Shown here one piece after another: positions 29,244 to 38,662 of a stretch of DNA of 64,000 bases. Every line of letters starts with the position of its first letter. Position 1 is the first letter of the stretch. The stretch spans positions 558,001-622,000 of the forward strand of contig CAVSJR010000005.1 in assembly GCA_963728285.1 (NCBI GenBank), given 5' to 3'. The notes beneath the pieces were generated by a model. It did not search any database, had not been told where the DNA came from, and saw only the letters and a list, made by a program, of their open reading frames with translations. The DNA comes from CAVSJR01 sp963728285. Its GTDB lineage: Bacteria > Actinomycetota > UBA4738 > HRBIN12. A program made the translations under genes and the position numbers.

Positions 29244-30107
29244 GTGGAGCTGCCCGGCAACCTCGTCGACGCCACGTGGCTGCGATCCAACATCGGGGCG
29301 CCGCGGCTCGTCGTGGCCGACGTGCGATGGCATCCCGACGGCGACGGACGCGGCGCGTACGAGGCCGGTCACCTCCCGGGCGCGGTCTTCCTCGACGCCG
29401 AGGACGACCTTGCCGCGCGACCGTTCATCGACGGGCCGGGTCGCCATCCCTTGCCCTCGCCGGCGTCGTTCGCCTCAACCATGCGGGCGGCGGGGATCGG
29501 CGACGACGACGCGGTCATCGCCTACGACGACGCCGGCGGATCCCACGCCGCTCGGCTGTGGTGGATGCTGCGGGCGATCGGGCACCCGTGTGCGGTCCTC
29601 GACGGCGGGCTCAATGCGTGGGAGGGCGAACTCGAGACGGGGGTCGTTCGGCGAGAACGCGCCTCGTTCACGCCTCGGGAGTGGCCCTCGGATCGCATCG
29701 CGGACGCCGAGCGCGTCGCCGACGAGTTGCGAGCGGGCTCCGCGGTGGTGCTCGACGCCCGGGCTGCGGAGCGTTACCGGGGGGAGGCCGAGCCGATCGA
29801 TCCCGTGGCCGGGCACATCCCGGGCGCCGCCAGCGCTCCCTGGGCGGACAACCTGGATCCGACGACGGGACGGTTCCGCCGACCGGATGAGCTCCGGCGC
29901 CGGTTCGAGGCGATCGGCGTGCGGGAGGGCGGTGACCCCATCGTCTACTGCGGCTCCGGACTCACGGCGACACACGATCTGCTGGCGATCGAGGTCGCCG
30001 GCCTCGGGCGCGGCCGGCTGTACGAGGGATCGTGGTCGGGCTGGATCGACGATCCCGAGCGAGCCGTCGCCACCGGTCCGCCGAAAGAGCGGCCCTCACC
30101 GGGCTGA
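29244..30107 (+). CDS. Two-domain sulfurtransferase (rhodanese / mercaptopyruvate type)
   Basis: The 287-residue protein has two rhodanese domains. The N-terminal one (VVADVRWHPDGDGRGAYEAG then HLPGAVFLDAEDDLA) lacks a catalytic Cys. The C-terminal one (VVLDARAAERYRGEAEPID, GHIPGAASAPWADNL) carries the active Cys at residue 236 in YCGSGLTATHDLLA. The loop CGSGLT resembles mercaptopyruvate sulfurtransferases (CGTGVT) more than thiosulfate enzymes (CRxGxT). It moves sulfur from 3-mercaptopyruvate or thiosulfate to a nucleophile. The start follows from the -10 box seven bases upstream. Confidence 0.9.
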   Translation: MELPGNLVDATWLRSNIGAPRLVVADVRWHPDGDGRGAYEAGHLPGAVFLDAEDDLAARPFIDGPGRHPLPSPASFASTMRAAGIGDDDAVIAYDDAGGSHAARLWWMLRAIGHPCAVLDGGLNAWEGELETGVVRRERASFTPREWPSDRIADAERVADELRAGSAVVLDARAAERYRGEAEPIDPVAGHIPGAASAPWADNLDPTTGRFRRPDELRRRFEAIGVREGGDPIVYCGSGLTATHDLLAIEVAGLGRGRLYEGSWSGWIDDPERAVATGPPKERPSPG

Positions 30108-30277
30108 CGCCGCGCCGCGTCGGGCGATGTCGGCCCTTGGACGGCCGTCGCGCATCGGTTCACCGTATCGGCGACGGCGCCACGGAAATCCCACATCCGG
30201 CCGATACCGGCTGCACAATCTCGGAGCGACGATTCGTTGAGCTTCGAAGTAGCCGGTTCGGGACCCGGTTACGAGGG

Positions 30278-30310
30278 GGCGGGGGCAGCCGGCTCCCGCC
30301 TCCTTTTGTT
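30278..30310 (+). terminator. Intrinsic terminator between the sulfurtransferase and xth genes
   Basis: GGCGGGGGC (30278-30286) pairs with GCTCCCGCC (30292-30300) across a five-base loop with one G-T pair, followed by TCCTTTTGTT. It lies 170 bases after the sulfurtransferase stop and just ahead of the xth promoter. Confidence 0.55.
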
Positions 30311-30321
30311 CCGGCCTCAGT

Positions 30322-30327
30322 TACCGT
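30322..30327 (+). promoter_or_regulatory. -10 box (TACCGT) of xth
   Basis: TACCGT ends eight bases before the GTG at 30336, which supports that start codon and a leaderless or near-leaderless message. Confidence 0.4.
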
Positions 30328-30335
30328 TGGTGACC

Positions 30336-31115
30336 GTGCGGATCATCACCTGGAACGTGAACTCCATCCGGGCTCGCGAGAGCCGCCTCGAGGCGTTGCT
30401 GCGCCGGTGGACTCCCGACATCGTGTGTCTTCAGGAGACGAAGATCGACGACGACCGCCTTCCGCGGGGCGCCGTCGAGGCGCTCGGCTACGACCTCGCG
30501 ACCTTCGGCCAAGGTCCCTACAACGGCGTCGCGATCCTCGCGCGCACGGAGCTCTCCGACGTCGAGCGAGGGTTCGCCGGCGACCCCGTTCCGGGCGAGC
30601 CGCGGGTGCTGAGCGCGACCGCGGGGGGGCTGCGCCTCGTCAACCTGTATGCCGTGAACGGCAAGGCCGTCGGGGATCCCGCGTACGTGACGAAGCTCGC
30701 ATGGTTCGACGCCCTGAGCGCGTGGCTCCGGTCAACCTTCGACCCGACGGAGCCGCTGCTCGTCGTCGGCGACTTCAACGTCGCCCCCGAGGACGAGGAC
30801 GTCCACGACCCGGAGACGTGGCGAGGCGAGAACCTCGCGAGCGAGCCCGAGCGTGAGCGGGTGCGCGATCTTTTGACGTGGGGGCTGGTCGACCTGCTTC
30901 GGCAGCACGCCGACGGCCCGGGGCCGTTCACGTGGTGGGACTATCGGGCGGGCGCGTTTCACCGCGGATGGGGGCTTCGGCTCGATCTCGCGCTGGCGAC
31001 GTCCCCGGTCGCCGCACGGTGCACCGCCGTCCACGTCGATCGCGACGAGCGAAAGCCCTCGACCGGCGAGGGCAAGCCGAGCGATCACGCGCCACTCATC
31101 ATCGACCTCGACTGA
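30336..31115 (+). CDS. xth: Exodeoxyribonuclease III (AP endonuclease family)
   Basis: The protein opens with the family signature RIITWNVNSIRARESRLEAL and then shows the metal-binding Glu in DIVCLQETKIDDD, YNGVAILAR, the NLYAVNGK segment, VVGDFNVAPEDEDVHDP, a DNA-binding section FTWWDYRAGAFHRGWGLRLD, and the catalytic Asp-His pair in GEGKPSDHAPLIIDLD. It cuts DNA at abasic sites and removes 3' blocks in base-excision repair. At 259 residues it is full length. I take GTG 30336 as the start from the -10 box and because the conserved domain begins there. Confidence 0.92.
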   Translation: MRIITWNVNSIRARESRLEALLRRWTPDIVCLQETKIDDDRLPRGAVEALGYDLATFGQGPYNGVAILARTELSDVERGFAGDPVPGEPRVLSATAGGLRLVNLYAVNGKAVGDPAYVTKLAWFDALSAWLRSTFDPTEPLLVVGDFNVAPEDEDVHDPETWRGENLASEPERERVRDLLTWGLVDLLRQHADGPGPFTWWDYRAGAFHRGWGLRLDLALATSPVAARCTAVHVDRDERKPSTGEGKPSDHAPLIIDLD

Positions 31116-31183
31116 GCCGGGGCTCACGCGACGCCGAGCATCCGCGTCGCCGCCTCGTAGGATGCCTTGGGAGGGAGGGGTAG

Positions 31184-32980
31184 GTGGCGACGAGCGGCGG
31201 TTCGAAACCTCGAGGGACCTTCGTCCGCGGCGTGCGGATCATCGGCTCCTATATCCGGACACACCCGCTGCCGTTCGCGGTGTCGGTCGTCGGCGCCACC
31301 ATCTACGCGGCCGCCAGTGTCCTGAGCGCCGCCGTGCTGGGTCGTGCCACGGACCGTGTCCTCGTCCCCGCGTTCGGGCGGGGCGTCTCGACGAGCGCGA
31401 TCGTCTGGGGCGCAGGGTTGATCGTCGCGGCGGGAGTGCTGCGGTCCGCCGGCATCATGCTTCGCCGCTACTACGCGGGGATGGCGGGAGCGCGCGTGGA
31501 GGCGACCCTTCGGAGCCGCGTCGCCGACCAATACCGGGATCTGCCGCTCGCCTATCACCGGGCGAGGCCGACGGGCGAGCTCCTGGCCCACGTCGAGGCC
31601 GACGTGGAGGCGGCCGTCGATGTGCTTCATCCGGTGCCCTTCGCGGCGGGAGTGATCCTGCTCATCGCCTTCGCGATCGTGTCGCTGATCGCGGCGGATC
31701 CGTTCCTCGCGCTCGTCGGCCTGGCGTGGCTGCCGACGCTCGCCGCGCTGAATCGCTCGTTCGCCCGGAGGATGGAGGGGCCGGCGACGCGAGCGCAGCA
31801 GAAGATCGGCGAGGTCTCCTCGGTGGCCCACGAAAGCATCGACGGCGCCCTCGTCGTGAAGACGCTGGGCCGCGAGCCCGCGGAGGTGGAGCGGCTGGCG
31901 GCGAAGGCCGAGGAACTGCGGCTGGAGCGCGTGGCGTCGGGGCGCGTGCGCGCGGGGTTCGAGCCCGCGCTCGAGGCGCTTCCGAGCCTCGGCATCATCG
32001 CTCTGCTCGCCGTCGGCGCGTGGCGGGTCTCGACGAACGCGATCACGGTCGGCCAGCTCGTCCAGTTCATCGCGCTGTTCTATCTGCTCGCGTGGCCGAT
32101 GCGGTTCATCGGCTGGGTCCTGTCGGACCTGCCGCGATCCGTCGTTGGACGCGAGCGCCTCGAGCAGGTCTTCACCGAGCCGGTCACCCTGGAGCCCGCC
32201 GCGAAGGCCGTGGGGCTCCCGTCCGGGCCCCTCGGGATCTCGGTCGACGGTGTCACATTCATCTACGACGACGATCCGGTCCTCGACGGCGTGGCGTTCG
32301 AGGTCCGGCCGAAGGAGTCCGTGGCGATCGTCGGCCCGACGGGAGCGGGAAAGAGCACGTTGACGCAGTTGCTCGTTCGGCTGGACGATCCCGACTACGG
32401 CGCGGTCAGGATCGGGGGGATCGACCTGCGGCACACCGACGTGGAGGACCTCCGTCGCGCCGCCGCGATCGTGTTCCAGGAGAGCTTTCTCTTCGCTGCC
32501 TCGGTGAGGCAGAACATCTCGCTGGATCTGGACGTGGACGACGAACGGGTTCGGAGGGCCGCCAGGCTCGCGCGGGCCGACGGGTTCATCTCGCGCCTGC
32601 CCAACGGCTACGACACGGTGGTGGGGGAGCGCGGGTACACGCTGTCCGGTGGCGAGCGTCAGCGAGTCGCGCTGGCGCGCGCACTGTTGCGTGAGCCACG
32701 CGTGCTGATCCTCGACGACGCCACGTCCGCCGTCGATCCGACGATCGAGGCGCAGATCCTCGACGGTCTTCGTCGCGAGCTCGACACGACGCTGATCGTC
32801 GTCGCGTATCGCGTCTCGACCATCTCCCTGGCCGACCGCGTCCTCTTCCTCGACGACGGCAGGATCGTCGCGACCGGAAGCCATGCGCAGCTCCTGGAGG
32901 GGGAGCCGGCCTACGCGTCGATGGTGCGGGCCTACGAGCGGGGCGCCGGAGCGGCGGCGGCCGATGGGAGCACGGCATGA
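31184..32980 (+). CDS. ABC exporter half-transporter A (degenerate ATP site)
   Basis: The GTG at 31184 follows GGGAGGGAGGGG. Six membrane spans fill residues 30-310 and the ATPase domain follows: Walker A IVGPTGAGKSTLTQLL, Q-loop AIVFQESFLFAASVRQN, signature YTLSGGERQRVALARAL. Walker B is VLILDDATSAVDP, with Asp where the catalytic Glu is usual. The switch residue is Tyr in IVVAYRVSTI, where His is usual. Together these mark a non-hydrolysing site as in asymmetric heterodimeric exporters. The 598-residue protein overlaps its partner gene by four bases, so the two halves form one transporter. The substrate is unknown; drug or lipid export is typical. Confidence 0.92.
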   Translation: MATSGGSKPRGTFVRGVRIIGSYIRTHPLPFAVSVVGATIYAAASVLSAAVLGRATDRVLVPAFGRGVSTSAIVWGAGLIVAAGVLRSAGIMLRRYYAGMAGARVEATLRSRVADQYRDLPLAYHRARPTGELLAHVEADVEAAVDVLHPVPFAAGVILLIAFAIVSLIAADPFLALVGLAWLPTLAALNRSFARRMEGPATRAQQKIGEVSSVAHESIDGALVVKTLGREPAEVERLAAKAEELRLERVASGRVRAGFEPALEALPSLGIIALLAVGAWRVSTNAITVGQLVQFIALFYLLAWPMRFIGWVLSDLPRSVVGRERLEQVFTEPVTLEPAAKAVGLPSGPLGISVDGVTFIYDDDPVLDGVAFEVRPKESVAIVGPTGAGKSTLTQLLVRLDDPDYGAVRIGGIDLRHTDVEDLRRAAAIVFQESFLFAASVRQNISLDLDVDDERVRRAARLARADGFISRLPNGYDTVVGERGYTLSGGERQRVALARALLREPRVLILDDATSAVDPTIEAQILDGLRRELDTTLIVVAYRVSTISLADRVLFLDDGRIVATGSHAQLLEGEPAYASMVRAYERGAGAAAADGSTA

Positions 32981-34774
32981 GCACCGTCGTGGTCCCGGAG
33001 CACGAGGCCGTCCTCGAGACCGACATCGAGGGGTCCTGGCGGGTCCTCCTTCGCGGTCTGCGTGAGAGCCCGGAGCTCCGCAAGGGCCTCGGGTTCACCG
33101 TCGTGCTCTCGCTGCTCGTCACGGCGGCGAACCTCGTCATCCCCGTGCTCGTTCAGCAGATCGTCGACCACGGCTTTCAGGGCGGCTTCCGGCCGGCGTT
33201 CGTCTACGGCCTGTGCGCGGCGGCGGCCGGCCTGGTCGCGATCGTCTACTTCGCCGGCCGAGCGGCGGCCAGGAGGCTCGTCGTGGCGTCGGAGAACGCG
33301 CTGCTCACCCTCCGGACCCGGGCCTTCGCGCACATCCACGAGCTCTCGATCGCGGAGCAGACCACGGAGAAGCGGGGGGTCTTCGTCGCCCGCGTGACGG
33401 CCGACATCGATACGCTGTCGCACTTCACCGAGTGGGGTGGCATGGCGTGGCTGCTGTCGCTGGCGCTGATGATCGGCTCGCTGGCGCTGATGCTCGCCTA
33501 CTCGTGGCGGCTCACGATCCCGGTGCTGGTGCTCACGATCCCGATGTGCCTACTGCTCCTGCGGCTGCAAAAGGGCATCCTCGGCGCCTTCGACCACCTC
33601 CGGACCCGCGTCGGCGAGCTGCTCTCGGAGGTCTCGGAGAGCGTGATGGGGGCCGCCGTGGTCCGCGCGTACGGCCTTCAAGAGCAGATGGACAACCGCG
33701 TCAAGCGGGCGATCGGCCGGCGCTACCGGGCGCAGATGACGGCGCACCTGCGTTCGACCGCCCTGTATCCGATCGCGAACGTCGTGAGCGCCCTCGTCGT
33801 CGCCGGCGTCGTGGTCGTCGGCGCGACCCTCGGCCCGGATTGGGGCCTCACCGTGGGGCGCGTCGTCGCGTTCCTCTTCCTGGTCAACCTGTTCTTGGAT
33901 CCCCTCCTCGATCTGCCGGAGATCTTCACCGAGACGCAGACGGCCATCGCCGGCTGGCGAAAGGTGCTCGGCGTGATCGACCTCCCGATCGACATCGAGG
34001 AGGCGGTCCCGGGCGTCGCGCTACCCGAGGGCGCGCTGTCGGTGCGCGTCGAGGGCCTCGAGTTCGCGTATCGAGAGGGGGGACGCGTGCTCCACGGCAT
34101 CGACGTCGACATCCCTGCCGGCGCCCACGTCGCGATCGTGGGCGAGACGGGCTGCGGGAAGTCGACGTTCGCGAAGCTGCTGTCCCGGCTCGCCGATCCG
34201 GCCGAGGGCCGCATCCTGCTCGGCGGTGTCGACCTGCGCGACGTGGCGCGGGATTCGCGCCGGACCGCGGTGCGCATGGTCCCGCAGGATGGGTTCCTCT
34301 TCGACACCAGCATCCGGGAGAACGTGCGCGCCGGGCGGCCCGGCGCCGGCGACGACGACGTGGAGCGGGCGTTCGAGCACCTCGCCCTGCTCGACTGGTT
34401 GAAGACCTTGCCCGACGGGCTCGACACCGCGCGTCGGAGAGCGGGGGGAGAGCCTCTCCGTGGGAGAGCGGCAGCTCGTGGCCCTCGCGCGCGCCCAGAT
34501 CGCGAGCCCCGGGTTGCTGATCCTCGACGAGGCCACCAGCAACGTGGATCCCGCGACCGAGCGTGAGATCGCCCAGGCCCTCGAGCGGCTCGAGGCCGGA
34601 CGCACGACGGTCACCATCGCGCACCGCCTCTCCACCGCCGAGGGCGCGGACGAGGTGCTCGTGTTCGACGCCGGCCGCGTCGTCGAGCGGGGCGATCACT
34701 CGTCGCTGCTCGCGTTGGGCGGCGTCTACGCGGGCATGTACGAGAGCTGGCTCGGCAACGTCGCCGCTCGCTGA
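32977..34774 (+). CDS. ABC exporter half-transporter B (consensus ATPase), split by a +1 frameshift
   Basis: The start overlaps the stop of half A (ATGA). Six spans (for example FTVVLSLLVTAANLVIPVLV) precede the ATPase domain: Walker A IVGETGCGKSTFAKLL, Q-loop RMVPQDGFLFDTSIREN, signature LSVGERQLVALARAQ, Walker B LLILDEATSNVDP with the catalytic Glu, and switch His in TIAHRLSTAEGADE. Just before the signature, an extra base around 34430-34432 breaks the frame; without it the text reads ...DGLDTAVGERGESLSVGERQ.... Corrected length is about 598 residues. It supplies the hydrolytic site complementary to half A. Confidence 0.92.
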
Positions 34775-34811
34775 CGGCTCACGACCGCGCGGCGGCGTCG
34801 CCGGCGCCTCG

Positions 34812-35369
34812 CTACTGCGCCGCCCGCGACTCGGTCGCCTCGTCGCCGAGCAGCTCCTCGAACAGGGAGCGGTAGTGGACCATCGCTTGGCGGAGGTCCT
34901 CGGTGCCGGCCCGTCCGTCCCCGTCGAGCACCGCGATCCGGTGCGCGGCTCGATAGTTCTCCACGACGTCGGGGTGGTCCACCGAGATGTCGGCCGCCCG
35001 CTGCTCGAACTCCTCCGTCGGGTATCCGCGGTCGCCCATCACGCGCAGCACGAGGCCGTTCGCGTCGAGGACGGCGGTGTTGGGGTCGTCGACGAACTTC
35101 GCCTGGACCCCGCCCCACTCGTCGGCGTAGCGAGCGCGCGCCAGGGGCGCCAGCGGGCGAATGTCCAGCTCCTCGCGGCGCCGCTCCCGGTCCTGCAGCT
35201 CGGACTCCGCCGCCCGCCGGCTGTCGCGCTCGCGGACGGTTCGGTCGTACTCGGGGCCGAACTTCCCTTGAAGCGCCTCACGCTTCCGTTGCTTCGACAG
35301 CATCCAGACGATCGACGCAACGGCGACGACCGCCACGACCGCGATCAAGATCCAGGCCCATGCAGGCAT
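34812..35369 (-). CDS. Conserved actinobacterial membrane-anchored protein of unknown function
   Basis: The ATG at 35369 follows GGAAGGGGTGTTCGCC. One N-terminal span (AWAWILIAVVAVVAVASIVW) anchors a polar domain of about 150 residues: KFGPEYDRTVRERDSRRAAE, ELDIRPLAPLARARYADEW, GYPTEEFEQRAADISVDHPD and ENYRAAHRIAV ending near HYRSLFEELL. I recognise this as a family common in actinobacteria and without known function. It lies converging with the ABC exporter operon. Confidence 0.75.
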   Translation of the reverse strand: MPAWAWILIAVVAVVAVASIVWMLSKQRKREALQGKFGPEYDRTVRERDSRRAAESELQDRERRREELDIRPLAPLARARYADEWGGVQAKFVDDPNTAVLDANGLVLRVMGDRGYPTEEFEQRAADISVDHPDVVENYRAAHRIAVLDGDGRAGTEDLRQAMVHYRSLFEELLGDEATESRAAQ

Positions 35370-35475
35370 GGCGAACACCCCTTCCGTACGACGGGATCAC
35401 CCGGTGTGTACCCGCCGGCCCGGGCGGCGAAACCGCCACGGCGCTCCCTCGTGCGGACGGCTTCGCCGCCGCTGC

Positions 35476-36126
35476 TCACGTCCGCGAGGAGCGGCGGCCG
35501 CGCACTCGGCGCCAGATGATGTTCCCGGCGACGACGAGGACGACCAGGATGAGCATTCCCCAGCCGAACCGGGACAGGATCGTGTCGATGAGCCCGACGT
35601 TCTCTCCGAGGAGATAGCCGAGCAGGCTCACGCCGACCGCCCACACGATCGCCGTCGGGATGACGAACGCCATGAACCGCCGGTAGCTGGTGGTCTGGCT
35701 CATCCCGGCCGTGAACGGGACGATCACCCGCAGCCCGCTGGCGAACCGCCCGACGAGGAGCACCTTCGAGTCGTTTCGTGCGAACGCCTCGCGCGCACGG
35801 TCGATCTTGTCTTGCGCGCGATCGGCGAACGGCAGGCGGCGAAGAAGCGCCTCTCCGTAGCGGTGGCCGAGCCAGAACCCGATCGATTCGCCCGCCATCG
35901 TGCCGAGCGCCCCCAGCACGATGACCCACGGCAGGGAGAGGTCGCCGCGCGCGGCGTAGACGCCACCGATGGCCAGGATGATGTCGCCGGGCACGACGAC
36001 GCCCACGAACGCCGAGCTCTCGAGCATCGTCGCCGCCACGATCAGGACGTAGCCGTAGGTGGAGAAGAAGGGCCCGATCCAGTCGAGCAGCGTCTCGACG
36101 AGGGCGACGAACGGTCCCGAGGTCAT
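35476..36126 (-). CDS. DedA/SNARE-associated family membrane protein
   Basis: The start ATG at 36126 overlaps the YihY stop by four bases, so the two genes are coupled. The 216-residue protein has the DedA features: STYGYVLIVAATMLESSAFV, then VGVVVPGDIILAIGGVYAA, GALGTMAGESIGFWLGHRYG, and the conserved VLLVGRFASGLRVIVPFTAG with the Arg/Gly/Pro pattern. Family members act at the membrane and some move undecaprenyl phosphate or phospholipids. About five spans are visible. Confidence 0.9.
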   Translation of the reverse strand: MTSGPFVALVETLLDWIGPFFSTYGYVLIVAATMLESSAFVGVVVPGDIILAIGGVYAARGDLSLPWVIVLGALGTMAGESIGFWLGHRYGEALLRRLPFADRAQDKIDRAREAFARNDSKVLLVGRFASGLRVIVPFTAGMSQTTSYRRFMAFVIPTAIVWAVGVSLLGYLLGENVGLIDTILSRFGWGMLILVVLVVAGNIIWRRVRGRRSSRT

Positions 36127-37046
36127 CCGCGACCCGCCGTCGCGCCCCCACGGTGGCCGTTCGAGCGTTCGGCGCGGAACTGCGTCGCCCGATAGGCCAG
36201 CAGGATCAACGCGTTCGACAGGTAGAGCCAGACGCCGATGAGCACGACCGAGGCGAGCGTGCTCGTCGCGTAATGCTCCTCGAAGTCGGAGCCGTAGATG
36301 AGATACAGCCACACGCCGAGTGACACTAGCGAAGTTCCGGCGGCGGCGATCACCGACGCCCGCACGATCTGGCCCGCCGGCAGACGCTTCGGCGGCAGCA
36401 CGCGATAGATCAGGGCCAGCACGGCAGCCGTGATGACGAACCCCCCGAGAAGCGCCCCCAGCAACCCCGCGGGCGATCGCAGATCATCCACGCCGAGGAC
36501 GGCGGTCCCCAGGTACGAGGCGACGAGCGCGCCGGCCGTCAGCAACGGGAGGAGCGCCAGCACGACGAACGCCCGCCCCCAGATTCCCGGCATGGATCGG
36601 TCCTCGGCGGAGAGCCGGTCGAACGCGCGCGTGAGGCCGGAGCCGTACGACGTCGCCGGCCAGATCGCGGTGAGGGCCGCCGGCAGCCCGAGCGACGTCC
36701 CTTGCGCGGCGGCCGCCTGCAGGGCGGTGTCGATCCCGAGCGAGCTCGGCGCCAGCGCCTTCAGCTCGGTGCCGAAGCGCCGTATCCGCTCGTCGCCGAG
36801 GATGAGCCCCGCGATCCACAGCGCGGTGATCGCCAGGGGCGCAAACGAGATGAGCGCGTAGAAGGCGAGGCCGGACGCGATCAGCGTGATGTCATGCTCG
36901 TGGGCGTCCTGCAGCAGGGGGGCGAGCGGGCCTGGGAGCCGCCGGTAGAGCTTGTCCCGCCACCGCGACGGCGCCTGCGCGGAAGGAGTCCGGCCGACGC
37001 GCCGGCCCTCGTCGCGCACCACCGTCGTTGGGTTCCTCGAAGGCAT
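36123..37046 (-). CDS. YihY/BrkB family membrane protein
   Basis: I chose ATG 37046, preceded by GAGGGGAAGC; an ATG at 37076 lies upstream without a site. The 307-residue protein has six spans. The characteristic segment is HDITLIASGLAFYALISFAP, followed by ALTAIWPATSYGSGLTRAFD, and a conserved end around VWLYLSNALILLAYRATQFR. Older annotations call this family ribonuclease BN; that assignment is wrong and the role is unknown. It is translationally coupled to DedA and divergent from the cupin gene. Confidence 0.9.
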   Translation of the reverse strand: MPSRNPTTVVRDEGRRVGRTPSAQAPSRWRDKLYRRLPGPLAPLLQDAHEHDITLIASGLAFYALISFAPLAITALWIAGLILGDERIRRFGTELKALAPSSLGIDTALQAAAAQGTSLGLPAALTAIWPATSYGSGLTRAFDRLSAEDRSMPGIWGRAFVVLALLPLLTAGALVASYLGTAVLGVDDLRSPAGLLGALLGGFVITAAVLALIYRVLPPKRLPAGQIVRASVIAAAGTSLVSLGVWLYLIYGSDFEEHYATSTLASVVLIGVWLYLSNALILLAYRATQFRAERSNGHRGGATAGRG

Positions 37047-37094
37047 GCACGTGCTTCCCCTCACGCCCGCCGCCACAAACGTGGACCTCGGCGG

Positions 37095-37100
37095 TAGCGT
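37095..37100 (+). promoter_or_regulatory. -10 box (TAGCGT) of the cupin gene
   Basis: TAGCGT would start transcription near 37107, leaving a short leader with GAGGAGGA at 37119-37126 before the GTG at 37129. Confidence 0.45.
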
Positions 37101-37128
37101 GGGTCCCTTCGATGGGTGAGGAGGAACG

Positions 37129-37515
37129 GTGGAGTGTGACGCTGGACGCGACGCGCGGTTCGAACGCGGCGACGAGGCGAGGTTCTCGGGGGAGGTCTGG
37201 ATTCGCTCGGGCCCGACGGCGCCCGACGGGACGAATGTCGGCGTCGTTCACTTCTCGCCGGGTGCTCGCACGCGCTGGCACATGCACCCCGGCGGGCAGT
37301 TCCTGTACGGCGTGAACGGTCGGGGCCGCGTGCGGACGAGGGGCCAGGCGGGGGCGCTGCTGGAGCCGGGCGATGTCGCCTACGTGCCGTCGGGGGAGTG
37401 GCATTTCCACGGCGGCGAGCCGGACAGTCCCGTGGTTCACGTCGCGGTGAACGGGGGAGGGGCTCCTCACTGGGGCGAGCCCGTGACCGAGGAGGAGTAC
37501 GAGGAGGGTTTCTGA
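37129..37515 (+). CDS. Single-domain cupin
   Basis: The 128-residue protein has the two cupin motifs. Motif 1 is GARTRWHMHPGGQFLYGVNG (two His and a Gln in the place of the usual Glu). Motif 2 is LEPGDVAYVPSGEWHFHGGE (His). These residues would bind one metal ion in a small beta-barrel. Similar proteins are often annotated as carboxymuconolactone-decarboxylase-associated or quercetinase-like cupins, without a shown activity. A strong GAGGAGG site precedes GTG 37129. The phosphoesterase gene follows after 53 bases. Confidence 0.85.
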   Translation: MECDAGRDARFERGDEARFSGEVWIRSGPTAPDGTNVGVVHFSPGARTRWHMHPGGQFLYGVNGRGRVRTRGQAGALLEPGDVAYVPSGEWHFHGGEPDSPVVHVAVNGGGAPHWGEPVTEEEYEEGF

Positions 37516-37568
37516 GCGCGTCGATCTCTCCCGGGGACGGGAGCTCCCGCTCCGGCCTCGCGGGCGCC

Positions 37569-38057
37569 GTGCAGCTACTCGTCGTCTCCGACACCCACAT
37601 CCCCGACTTCGCGAAGGCGTTGCCGGACGCCGTGGTGGCGGAGGCGTCTCGAGCCGACCTGGTGCTTCACGCAGGGGACGTGACCTCGCCCCGGGTGCTC
37701 GAGGAGCTCTCGGAGGCCGCGCCGGTGCTCTGCGCGCTCGGCAACGGGGACGGCGACGACGTCGCTCGATGGGGTGCGAGACCGCGGATCGAGGCCCGAA
37801 TCGCCGGCATCAACGTCGGGATGGTCCATGATTCCGGCTCGCGAAGGGGACGCGCCGCGCGCCTTCGGCGCTGGTTTCCCGCGGCGGATCTCGTGGTGTT
37901 CGGACACTCCCACATCCCGATGGACCTGTCGGAGGAGGGAATCAGGCTGCTGAACCCCGGCAGCCCAACGTGGAAACGACGTCAGGATGCGCCGACCTTC
38001 GCGGTGGTGACCGTACGTGAGCGGGATATCGACGCGCGGATCGTGGAGGTGCGCTAG
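37569..38057 (+). CDS. YfcE/MJ0936-type metallophosphoesterase
   Basis: From GTG 37569 the 162-residue protein shows the calcineurin-like metal motifs: LLVVSDTHIPDF (Asp, His), LVLHAGDVTSP (Asp), LCALGNGDGDD (Asn), MVHDSG where His-Gly is usual, and VVFGHSHIPMD (Gly-His-x-His). It likely cleaves a phosphodiester or cyclic nucleotide; YfcE-type enzymes have broad substrate range. The start is uncertain because an upstream extension in frame reaches into the cupin gene. Its stop overlaps the stop of the RsbW-like gene on the other strand by a few bases. Confidence 0.85.
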   Translation: MQLLVVSDTHIPDFAKALPDAVVAEASRADLVLHAGDVTSPRVLEELSEAAPVLCALGNGDGDDVARWGARPRIEARIAGINVGMVHDSGSRRGRAARLRRWFPAADLVVFGHSHIPMDLSEEGIRLLNPGSPTWKRRQDAPTFAVVTVRERDIDARIVEVR

Positions 38058-38524
38058 GTTCGATCCCGAAGCTCGAACCAGACGATCGTTTGCGTGTCGC
38101 TGTCGACGCCCCATCGATCGGCGATTCGGGCGACGAGGTGCAGCCCCCATCCCGTCCCCACGGCCTCGCCCCACTGTTCGCGGGTCGGCACCTCGAAGAC
38201 GGCCACGGCGTTCTCCACCTCCACGCGGACACAATGATCCCGTTGCGCTACGCGGAACGTAATGGCATCCGACTCGGAGAGCCCCGCATGCCGGACGCTG
38301 TTGGTAACGAGTTCAGATGCGAGGAGCCTCGCGTCCTCGAGTGTCTCCGGAGCGACGCGATCGGCGATCTCGTTGAGGACCGCCGCGCGCGCCATCGATG
38401 GCGCCTGAGGGGCGACCGGCAGGCGAACTTCCAAGGTAACCCCATCTCCGATGGTCGGGCGGCTCAGCGACGGGCACGGCAACCTCCGGCCGCCGAGCAG
38501 CTCCTTAGGAGCGTTGAATACCAC
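38054..38524 (-). CDS. RsbW-like anti-sigma / serine-protein kinase ATPase
   Basis: The protein is a lone GHKL ATPase domain: an N-box ELVTNSVRHAG, the G1-like Asp section FRVAQRDHCVRVEVENAV and a late GTGWGLHLVARIADRWGV. This matches the short HATPase_c family that acts as anti-sigma or switch kinases on STAS partners in actinobacteria. The GTG at 38524 gives 156 residues; a TTG further in, at LEVRLPVAP, would give about 125 and has a GATGGGG-like site, so the start is open. No sigma factor or STAS gene adjoins it, so its partner is probably encoded elsewhere. Confidence 0.82.
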   Translation of the reverse strand: MVFNAPKELLGGRRLPCPSLSRPTIGDGVTLEVRLPVAPQAPSMARAAVLNEIADRVAPETLEDARLLASELVTNSVRHAGLSESDAITFRVAQRDHCVRVEVENAVAVFEVPTREQWGEAVGTGWGLHLVARIADRWGVDSDTQTIVWFELRDRT

Positions 38525-38662
38525 CCCCGGTGGGCCATGAAACGCAGCGCCGCAAACTTTTTGTGCGGTAGCGTACGAACCGCGATTGCGAGGTCGCTCC
38601 TCGCGGAGCGGTCCGCGGGGCGAGGCCGGGCCCCTGTCCGTACAGGCAGGGCTGAGGATCGC

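Noticed and set aside
36123..37046. YihY annotated as ribonuclease BN
   Set aside because: The family is a membrane protein and the RNase BN name comes from an early misassignment; no nuclease motif is present.
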